The notes under the pieces were generated by a model, which was given only the letters and a program-made list of their open reading frames with translations, ran no database searches and was not told the DNA's origin. A DNA stretch of 20,060 nt from Paraktedonobacter sp035294465 (lineage in GTDB: Bacteria; Chloroflexota; Ktedonobacteria; Ktedonobacterales; Ktedonobacteraceae): the NCBI GenBank assembly GCA_035294465.1, contig DATGKW010000021.1, forward strand, positions 1 through 20,060, in the 5' to 3' direction. A program made the translations under genes and the position numbers. Each line of letters starts with the position of its first letter. The stretch's first letter is position 1. Positions 16,179 through 20,060 of this stretch are shown in pieces.

Positions 16179-16980
16179 AGAGGTGGAATGAGTAATGTAG
16201 GCGGTAGATATCTCCGCGATCAGTAAGGAATTGTACCTCTAATGGCTGTCCTTCACAGTCAAATGATCTTCTGACGATTTTAAACATGAATGTAGGATCA
16301 TCAAAAGAAAGTCCAAACATTGCACGTTCTACTGTGTTCGCTGGTACGCTATCTACTGTCTCGGTACACCAGTAAGGTTTTTTCCCAAGTTTGCGTAGTA
16401 GTTCGTAGACATCACTATCAGGCTTTTCAAGTTCTGGCATCATTTCAACGAACCAGAAAGGCAAGTACTGATCGTTAATGCACACGACCGTTTCTTTGTC
16501 ACGACGTTGCAGGTTTCGATGAAAAATGACTTTTTCCCCCTCCGCAATATTGAGCAAGCGGGCGACCTCTGGATCAGCATAGTCAATTTTTAAGATGAGT
16601 GTTTCTTTGTAAGCTGGGTATCCTCCTTTTCCAGCATCACTGACGAAATCGCCATGTCGCGTTGTAAGCATTCGGTCTCTCATTTTAAGGTCTGCGACGC
16701 GATACTCCCCTAATGCCGCGCTTGTTGCCCGTGTTTTTTTCTTGATAGGAAGAACTTTTACTAACCCCTCTATTGCGAGACGGCTCAAGACGTTTTGAGC
16801 GCCTGTGTTACTTACATGATATACTTGCTCAATTTCTCTTGGGAGAATGGTTTGGTTGGGCTGGTACTCTCCAAGTAGGATTTTTTTTCGTATCTCAATG
16901 TACACTTGACCCGTTTTGCTCTTTTCCCGCAACTCCACAGGAAGTGTTTCTAATAGATTGTCTTGTGGTAATATGCGCAT
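16141..16980 (-). CDS. GntR/HutC-family transcriptional regulator with UTRA domain
   Basis: 279 residues from the ATG at 16980, chosen because AAAGGAGG lies 10 bases upstream; the ATG at 17019 lies inside the preceding gene. Residues 20-85 form the GntR winged helix (QVYIEIRKKILLGEYQPNQT, then SNTGAQNVLSRLAIEGLVKV). Residues about 125-265 match the UTRA effector-binding fold (GEKVIFHRNLQRRDKE, INDQYLPFWF, FKIVRRSFDCEGQPLEVQF). HutC-type regulators bind a small metabolite and usually repress the adjacent gene. It starts 16 bases after the creatininase-family gene, so it is in the same operon and probably controls it. Its codons are visibly richer in A/T at third positions than the beta-oxidation genes, a sign of possible transfer. 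Confidence 0.88.
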   Translation of the reverse strand: MRILPQDNLLETLPVELREKSKTGQVYIEIRKKILLGEYQPNQTILPREIEQVYHVSNTGAQNVLSRLAIEGLVKVLPIKKKTRATSAALGEYRVADLKMRDRMLTTRHGDFVSDAGKGGYPAYKETLILKIDYADPEVARLLNIAEGEKVIFHRNLQRRDKETVVCINDQYLPFWFVEMMPELEKPDSDVYELLRKLGKKPYWCTETVDSVPANTVERAMFGLSFDDPTFMFKIVRRSFDCEGQPLEVQFLTDRGDIYRLHYSFHLYASDLPEALRDK

Positions 16981-16996
16981 ATCCTGTTTTCCTCCT

Positions 16997-17734
16997 TTAG
17001 CTGTTATTAATAAGTTCAAGCAGTCGCGTAACCTGCATTGATATATCTCGACTCAATTTCTCGATTAATTCACGTCCTTTGCTTTCATCGGCATCTTCAG
17101 GTGCGCCCCAGATGCCTTGTGTTGTTGCTGCGTACGTGCCGATAGCTTGTAAGACTGTCTGTACCTTTGCAGGGCTGATGTGAGGCTCACAATGTGCTGT
17201 TTGAGGAATAGGCTCTTTGACAAGCTCAGGCCAGTACGCACGAATAATAGCTGTCTCAACTGCACCTGCATGAATATCCTTTGCAGTCGTCATATTACTC
17301 GTGTTCCAAGCTTTCCCAACCTGAGCAACGGAGGGGATAGCAGTACAAGAAAGGGACTCTGTAGCGGTGATTTCCGTTGCTAATGCTCCTAACAGATCAT
17401 TGCCACCGTGCCAGTTCAAAAGCACTAGTAAAGAGGAGCTTCCCCAAGATTTTAAACTTCGAGCAACATTGTGAACGAAAGCAGAGATGGTGCTGATATC
17501 AAGCGCGATTGTTCCTAGTCCCCTGTGTTCGTGGGAACAAGAAAAAGGCAATGCAGGAAGCAGCACAACATTTTCTGAAAGCAGTTGAGTAACTTGCTCT
17601 GCAAGCAAGGTTGCTATCCTTAGGTCCGTGTCAATGGGTAAGAACGGGCCATGTTGCTCACAACTTCCTATCGGTAAAAGAACAATGCGGCGTTTCTCTG
17701 TCTGGAAGTGGGGTGCAGGCTGATCTGTAAACAA
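16997..17734 (-). CDS. Creatininase-family amidohydrolase, TTG start
   Basis: 245 residues. The TTG at 17734-17732 is taken as start because AAGGAGG lies 9 bases upstream and no other start fits. The family's metal-binding landmarks are seen: PIGSCEQHGPFLPIDTD (21-37; E26, H28, D37), SHEHRGLGTI (67-76), LNWHGGN (106-112) and DIHAGAVETA (153-162; H155, E160). The family hydrolyses cyclic or linear amides (creatinine, formamidopyrimidine-type compounds) and includes the mycofactocin peptidase MftE, which it resembles in length and layout. W108 replaces the usual G of NGHGGN and A158 stands where many members have E. No mycofactocin genes are visible. It is the first gene of an operon with the GntR regulator, so an inducible catabolic or peptide-processing role is likely; the substrate is unknown. 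Confidence 0.83.
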   Translation of the reverse strand: MFTDQPAPHFQTEKRRIVLLPIGSCEQHGPFLPIDTDLRIATLLAEQVTQLLSENVVLLPALPFSCSHEHRGLGTIALDISTISAFVHNVARSLKSWGSSSLLVLLNWHGGNDLLGALATEITATESLSCTAIPSVAQVGKAWNTSNMTTAKDIHAGAVETAIIRAYWPELVKEPIPQTAHCEPHISPAKVQTVLQAIGTYAATTQGIWGAPEDADESKGRELIEKLSRDISMQVTRLLELINNS

Positions 17735-17754
17735 GTAGTATTTCCTCCTTATGG

Positions 17755-17769
17755 AACAATATCAAGTTA
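17755..17769. repeat. 15-bp inverted repeat, left copy
   Basis: AACAATATCAAGTTA; its exact reverse complement is at 17881-17895. This copy lies just upstream of the creatininase ribosome site, downstream of the candidate promoter, a classic repressor position. See the right copy. Confidence 0.7.
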
Positions 17770-17798
17770 TATTAATTCATATCGGTGGTAGCTTCCTG

Positions 17799-17824
17799 AT
17801 TATAGCACAATGAAGCACTGTCAA
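17799..17824 (-). promoter_or_regulatory. Candidate promoter of the creatininase-GntR operon
   Basis: On the minus strand a perfect TATAAT (17804-17799) is preceded by a perfect TTGACA (17824-17819), but with only 14 bases between them; the 17-base-spaced hexamer is TTTTTG. The short spacing could mean dependence on an activator that twists or bends the DNA. It lies between the two copies of the 15-bp inverted repeat. Confidence 0.45.
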
Positions 17825-17880
17825 AAAATTTTGGTACAGATTACTATTGATTTTGTTAAACATCTATGGTAATCTTTAAT

Positions 17881-17895
17881 TAACTTGATATTGTT
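17881..17895. repeat. 15-bp inverted repeat, right copy
   Basis: TAACTTGATATTGTT, exact reverse complement of 17755-17769. It lies upstream of the creatininase promoter and within the promoter region of the divergent HTH gene. A quasi-palindrome is centred beside it (CTTGATA and TGTCAAG around 10 bases, 17884-17907). The pair suits operators of the GntR regulator, allowing control of both directions or looping. Confidence 0.7.
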
Positions 17896-17965
17896 AATCA
17901 TGTCAAGGTAGTGAAAGCACAAAAGCGAACAAACACCAACAATTTTGCTTGAAAGGCAGGTACGC

Positions 17966-18178
17966 ATGAGAAAGAGGGAGCCAAAGCGCGAGGTCCTGGC
18001 CGTTCCCCGCTTGCTGACCGTGAGTGAGGTCGCGGCCCAACTAAGCGTGCATCGTGCCACAGTGTACGACTACATTCGTAACGCAGGCTTGCCGATTGTG
18101 CGCTTGAACCCACATGCCATCCGCATCGACGCAACTGACCTGGCCGTCTGGGTCAATGAACGAAAAGAGGCTTCGTAG
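17966..18178 (+). CDS. Excisionase-like small HTH DNA-binding protein
   Basis: 70 residues from the ATG at 17966, with GAAAGG about 9 bases upstream; an in-frame TTG at 17945 is less likely. The protein has an HTH_17/MerR-type fold: LLTVSEVAAQLSVHRATVYD, the second helix YIRNAGL, the wing IVRLNPHAIRIDATDLAVWV. It resembles plasmid and phage excisionases and small repressors. It is related in layout to the HTH protein at 14409-14630, but has a different recognition helix. It is the first gene of the small-gene array on this strand and is divergent from the creatininase operon, so it may regulate the array or belong to a mobile element. No integrase was seen. Confidence 0.78.
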   Translation: MRKREPKREVLAVPRLLTVSEVAAQLSVHRATVYDYIRNAGLPIVRLNPHAIRIDATDLAVWVNERKEAS

Positions 18179-18192
18179 TGCGAAAGAAGAGG

Positions 18193-18223
18193 CTGGCTCA
18201 GGTGAGCCAAACCACCTGGCCAG
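18193..18223. other. Hairpin in the first intergenic gap of the small-gene array
   Basis: CAGGTG (18199-18204) pairs with CACCTG (18213-18218) around 8 bases, and CTGG (18193-18196) with CCAG (18220-18223) further out. No T tract follows. Two more small inverted repeats lie behind it: TCAAG-TTG-CTTGA (about 18248-18260) and TGGCAT-C-ATGCCA (18269-18281). The gap does not carry the element found in the later gaps. Confidence 0.45.
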
Positions 18224-18321
18224 CGCAGTTTGAGTAATAGTTAACCGTCAAGTTGCTTGATTACCCGCTGGCATCATGCCACATCAGCAACGGGGCGTCA
18301 AGCACAGAAAGGCAGCGATTT

Positions 18322-18537
18322 ATGCCAAACACGGCAAACTTGAGGTCTGTGCGCTGGGAGAATGAAGACGCGTTCAGGCCAGACGGAACAACCGAGAAAG
18401 TGACCGTTGTGCTATGGGACTACGACGCAAGAGTAGGAAAAGCTCTCACAGCTTGTGGCCAGGTTGTCAATGTATACCTCACGGATTATGCATTAGCTGA
18501 CCTGACCATTGGCGAAAAGCCACAAGAGCAGGAGTAG
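18322..18537 (+). CDS. Small hypothetical protein (71 aa)
   Basis: The start at 18322 has AAAGG 9 bases upstream; an in-frame ATG at 18253 lies in a structured gap and gives unlikely residues. The protein starts MPNTANLRSVRWENEDAF and contains a beta-rich middle (KVTVVLWDYDARVGKALTA) and an acidic tail (EKPQEQE). It has no membrane segment. The spacing of charged and hydrophobic residues suggests a small beta-sheet domain. No family was recognised. It is the second gene of the array, all on the same strand. Confidence 0.65.
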   Translation: MPNTANLRSVRWENEDAFRPDGTTEKVTVVLWDYDARVGKALTACGQVVNVYLTDYALADLTIGEKPQEQE

Positions 18538-18612
18538 CAAGAGATTAGCACCCCGAAAGGACCCGCATGTCGAACACGCTGACCACAGCGTTTCTGGGAA
18601 AAGGAGAAACAG

Positions 18613-18771
18613 ATGGAAGACGAAGCGTTTGTTCCATTGACCGAGAGCGAGATGGAGGATTTCAAAAACGAGGTATGGCATGCCTATGCCATTGGGGAAC
18701 TCAGCGAAGCGGAAGCCGCTAACTTGATCCTCCATGAAGCCTATCTCAACGGTCTGCTGGATGACGAGTAG
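18613..18771 (+). CDS. Very small acidic hypothetical protein (52 aa)
   Basis: ATG at 18613 follows AAAAGGAG by 6 bases, an excellent site. The 52-residue product starts MEDEAFVPLTESEMEDFKNE and ends LNGLLDDE; it is strongly acidic and predicted to be two or three helices, with the alanine/glutamate stretch ELSEAEAANLILHEA. No domain was recognised. Another frame opens at 18568 across this gene (51 codons, arginine-rich) but has an unlikely composition. Its stop codon lies at the first unit of a short tandem repeat. The neighbours suggest an accessory protein of a mobile element, without direct evidence. Confidence 0.62.
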   Translation: MEDEAFVPLTESEMEDFKNEVWHAYAIGELSEAEAANLILHEAYLNGLLDDE

Positions 18772-18795
18772 TGCAGACAGACGGTAGTGCAGACA
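18769..18795 (+). repeat. Short tandem duplication over a stop codon
   Basis: TAGTGCAGACA occurs at 18769-18779 and 18785-18795, a period of 16 bases. The first TAG is the stop codon of the 52-residue gene. It probably arose by slippage and lies directly before element copy A. Confidence 0.7.
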
Positions 18796-18801
18796 AAAAC
18801 G

Positions 18802-18872
18802 GCCTGATCCGTCCAAGCGGGGGTCAGGGTGCAATCCCCTGGTCAGGCCATCGCCGGCTGCGGAGCTGGCGA
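18802..18872 (+). repeat. Structured intergenic element, copy A
   Basis: First of three copies. The core (18802-18848) is closed by a 7-bp stem, GCCTGAT with GTCAGGC (last pair T-G). Inside, CCG/CGG can form a short arm and CAGGG-TGCAATC-CCCTG a 5-bp hairpin with 7-base loop, like a tRNA T-arm. It is followed by a second hairpin (18851-18872): TCGCCGGCT with AGCTGGCGA, nine pairs, loop GCGG. 43 of the 47 core bases match copies B and C. It lies between the 52- and 109-residue genes. It may be a structured RNA leader or a recombination site; no known class was recognised. Confidence 0.62.
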
Positions 18873-18891
18873 ACAAGCAAGAGGGGGTTGA

Positions 18892-18922
18892 CCGGGGCCA
18901 GGTCGCGTGATCCTGGCCCCGG
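18892..18922. other. Very strong GC hairpin before the 109-residue gene
   Basis: CCGGGGCCAGG (18892-18902) pairs perfectly with CCTGGCCCCGG (18912-18922) around a 9-base loop. An alternative stem TCCTGGCC/GGCCAGGA (about 18911-18932) shares its right arm, so two folds compete. No T tract follows, which argues against an intrinsic terminator. It lies 33 bases before a start codon. Confidence 0.55.
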
Positions 18923-18955
18923 CCGGCCAGGACAGAACAGAAAGGCAGAAAACGC

Positions 18956-19285
18956 ATGAACGAGTCAGAACGCCGTGAAAAGCAGGCACGCTATGAGGCC
19001 TTGTGTGCCAAAGATGATGCGGGCGAGCGGTTGACGGAAGAAGAAAACCAGGAGTGCGTGCAGCTCTATTGGGATTTGTATGTCATCTCGGTCGAGATCC
19101 ATGCCCCGTTCGAGCTGACAGAGGAGCAAGGCCGCTGGGTGACATTCATGATGGATGATTATCGGCTGGGCTTACCCATAACCCTCTGGACTGACAGGCT
19201 GCAGCGCGACGGCATTACGGTCGTATCCATGCAGCTGATCAGCGACACGGAGGCAGAGGTTTCTCTGGAAAGGAGAGACCAGTAG
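18956..19285 (+). CDS. Small hypothetical protein (109 aa)
   Basis: ATG at 18956 with GAAAGG about 10 bases upstream, the same type of site as other array genes. The N-terminal third is highly charged and helical (MNESERREKQARYEALCAKD, then ERLTEEENQECVQLYWDLY), followed by a mixed region (FELTEEQGRWVTFMMDDYRL) and a short beta-like end (GITVVSMQLISDTEAEVSLE). No signal peptide or membrane segment. No family was recognised. The stop codon lies inside the 85-bp duplicated segment (19278-19362), so its last residues are encoded by DNA shared with the end of the next gene. Confidence 0.68.
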   Translation: MNESERREKQARYEALCAKDDAGERLTEEENQECVQLYWDLYVISVEIHAPFELTEEQGRWVTFMMDDYRLGLPITLWTDRLQRDGITVVSMQLISDTEAEVSLERRDQ

Positions 19286-19362
19286 CGCGTCTCCGGGCAC
19301 GTGAGCCTGGGAGCCTGATCCGTCCAAGCGGGTACCAGGGTGCAACCCCCTGGTCAGGCCAT
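19278..19362 (+). repeat. 85-bp perfect direct repeat, copy 1
   Basis: Identical to 19632-19716, 354 bases away. It starts inside the last codons of the 109-residue gene (ACCAGTAG includes the stop) and runs through the core of element B. It also contains a hairpin, CTCCGGGC (19291-19298) with the GCCTGGGAG that overlaps the element's first base, so the two folds may exclude each other. Confidence 0.9.
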
Positions 19363-19385
19363 GACCGACTCAAGCGGAGTTGGTC
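19313..19385 (+). repeat. Structured intergenic element, copy B
   Basis: Core at 19313-19359, identical to copy C. The second hairpin (19363-19385) is GACCGACTC with GAGTTGGTC, nine pairs, 5-base loop. Against copy C, two adjacent pairs change from C-G, G-C to G-C, A-T with both strands altered together; against copy A, another pair changes from G-C to A-T. The stem is kept while its sequence changes. It lies 44 bases before the start of the 69-residue gene. Confidence 0.65.
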
Positions 19386-19429
19386 CGGCATGTTTCACCG
19401 AACGAAAGCGAGTGAAAAGGAGAACAGAT

Positions 19430-19639
19430 ATGGATGCATTTCACGGCTTCAAGCGAGGCCAGCGGGTAGAAGATACCCACGACAAGTATGGCATCGGAAC
19501 CATCACGCACTTCACCGGAGATGAGGAAGATGGGGGGTACGTGGGAGGTGAGGACGAGGTGTGGGTAGAGTTCGATAATCCTCGCGTTGGTGCCTGTTGG
19601 GTGCCTGTTGCTCACCTGCGCAAGCTGGAAAACCAGTAG
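19430..19639 (+). CDS. Small hypothetical protein, SH3-like appearance (69 aa)
   Basis: The start at 19430 follows AAAAGGAG by 7 bases; the in-frame ATG at 19340 runs through element B and is rejected. The sequence (FKRGQRVEDTHDKYGIGTIT near the start, then EVWVEFDNPRVGACWVPVAH and LRKLENQ) has the alternating strand pattern of a small SH3-like barrel, as in many short DNA- or RNA-associated proteins that open with GQRV..GxGTI. This is a fold impression, not a family match. No membrane segment. Its stop codon lies in the second copy of the 85-bp repeat. Confidence 0.68.
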   Translation: MDAFHGFKRGQRVEDTHDKYGIGTITHFTGDEEDGGYVGGEDEVWVEFDNPRVGACWVPVAHLRKLENQ

Positions 19640-19716
19640 CGCGTCTCCGGGCACGTGAGCCTGGGAGCCTGATCCGTCCAAGCGGGTACCAGGGTGCAAC
19701 CCCCTGGTCAGGCCAT
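19632..19716 (+). repeat. 85-bp perfect direct repeat, copy 2
   Basis: Identical to 19278-19362. It starts in the last codons of the 69-residue gene (ACCAGTAG includes the stop) and contains the core of element C. The two host genes are otherwise unrelated, so the shared part is the gene end plus the intergenic element. Confidence 0.9.
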
Positions 19717-19740
19717 CGCCGACTCTGCTTGAGCCGGCGA
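19667..19740 (+). repeat. Structured intergenic element, copy C
   Basis: Core at 19667-19713, identical to copy B. The second hairpin (19716-19740) is TCGCCGACTC with GAGCCGGCGA, nine pairs and one A-C mismatch, 5-base loop TGCTT. Behind it, AAACGCATGAACGAG repeats the start region of the 109-residue gene (compare 18951), though the frame opened there soon stops. The true next gene starts at 19779. Confidence 0.63.
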
Positions 19741-19778
19741 AGAAAACGCATGAACGAGACAAAGAAAGGAGAATGGTC

Positions 19779-20060
19779 ATGGCAGATTCGAATGAACTTC
19801 AGATTTTAGCTGCGGATGACTACCGGCGCGCGGTCAAGCTCGGCGCTCACCTGGGCTACGGTCTCGGGGAAGATGGAGACTTCCGCATTCTTTCAGCCGC
19901 CCTGGGCCGATTCCAGATTGTGATCTTTGAAGCGGTGAGCGGAACGGATCGCAACCCGCTTGGTCGCCAGATGCGTGTGTCCCTCTCGGCGGAGGAATTT
20001 GACCGCCTGGTGGCAGCGGTTCAGCAATTCCGGGCGGAGCAAGAGGCGCGGGAACGGGCC
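19779..20060 (+). CDS. Hypothetical protein, incomplete at the window end (at least 94 aa)
   Basis: The start at 19779 has AAAGGAG 7-8 bases upstream; the in-frame ATG at 19773 is too close to that site. The frame stays open to the last base. The visible part begins MADSNELQILAADDYRRAVK, continues with a glycine-containing segment (LGAHLGYGLGEDGDFRI), a beta-like stretch (GRFQIVIFEAVS), and a helical end rich in Glu and Arg (EEFDRLVAAVQQFRAEQEAR). Acidic, soluble, no membrane segment. No family was recognised. It is GC-rich, like the other array genes. Confidence 0.65.
   Translation, partial: MADSNELQILAADDYRRAVKLGAHLGYGLGEDGDFRILSAALGRFQIVIFEAVSGTDRNPLGRQMRVSLSAEEFDRLVAAVQQFRAEQEARERA

Noticed and set aside
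16997..17734. A mycofactocin biosynthesis locus
   Set aside because: Only one MftE-like gene is present; no precursor peptide, radical SAM or glycosyltransferase gene is visible.
17755..17895. A 141-bp miniature inverted-repeat transposon
   Set aside because: The outer flanks (ATGG and AATC) do not form a target-site duplication, and the interior carries a good promoter that matches the local gene layout.
18568..18723. A 51-codon frame starting at an ATG with GAAAGG upstream
   Set aside because: It overlaps the 52-residue gene in another frame, has an arginine/glycine/cysteine-rich unlikely product, and the overlapped gene has the better ribosome site.
18802..19740. Integron attC sites as an explanation of the three elements
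   Set aside because: The layout is similar but the defining RYYYAAC and GTTRRRY core sites are not found at the element ends and no integron integrase is in the window; kept only as an analogy.
19750..19809. A short frame starting MNETKKGEW
   Set aside because: Its start region copies that of the 109-residue gene, but it stops after 19 codons and overlaps the ribosome site and start of the gene at 19779; it is probably a leftover of duplication.

Overview
The window looks like chromosome of a GC-rich, soil-type bacterium of the Chloroflexota, most likely a Ktedonobacteria relative. This rests on gene content: an FHA/zinc-ribbon protein with long proline repeats, an MmyB-type regulator, an HTH+GAF regulator and a small protein that looks Ktedonobacteria-like. 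It is a judgement from memory of such genomes, not a search result. No rRNA, tRNA, CRISPR array or transposase gene was found.

Left part (1-10.57 kb) is well-ordered metabolic DNA. A minus-strand FHA/zinc-ribbon protein and a minus-strand HTH/MmyB-like regulator lie to the left of a five-gene plus-strand fatty-acid beta-oxidation operon: acyl-CoA synthetase, acyl-CoA dehydrogenase, MaoC-like hotdog protein, thiolase, and an 800-residue 3-hydroxyacyl-CoA dehydrogenase/enoyl-CoA hydratase fusion of FadN layout. The operon ends in a clear terminator. The regulator is divergent from the operon and is probably its fatty-acid-responsive switch (inference). It appears to start at a rare ATT codon.

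Middle part (10.6-15.6 kb) is a series of single genes separated by long, AT-rich control regions and strong hairpin terminators: a 76-residue small protein, a class I methyltransferase (minus), an HTH+GAF regulator (plus), an excisionase-type HTH protein (minus) and an orphan OmpR-type response regulator (minus).

Right part (15.6-20.06 kb) is accessory in character. A visibly more AT-rich minus-strand operon encodes a creatininase-family amidohydrolase (TTG start) and a GntR/HutC regulator with UTRA domain, with an odd small ORF behind it. Its promoter is bracketed by a perfect 15-bp inverted repeat. Divergent from it starts a plus-strand array of small genes (70, 71, 52, 109, 69 and more than 94 residues), the first an excisionase-like HTH protein and the others unrecognised.

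The most unusual signal is in this array. Three of the intergenic gaps carry a conserved element of about 72 bases made of a closing stem, a tRNA T-arm-like hairpin and a second hairpin. The second hairpin has compensatory base-pair changes between copies. Two copies sit in a perfect 85-bp duplication that includes the stop codons of unrelated genes. The layout, one small ORF then one folded repeat, resembles a cassette array or a set of structured leaders, and I cannot assign it to a known class.
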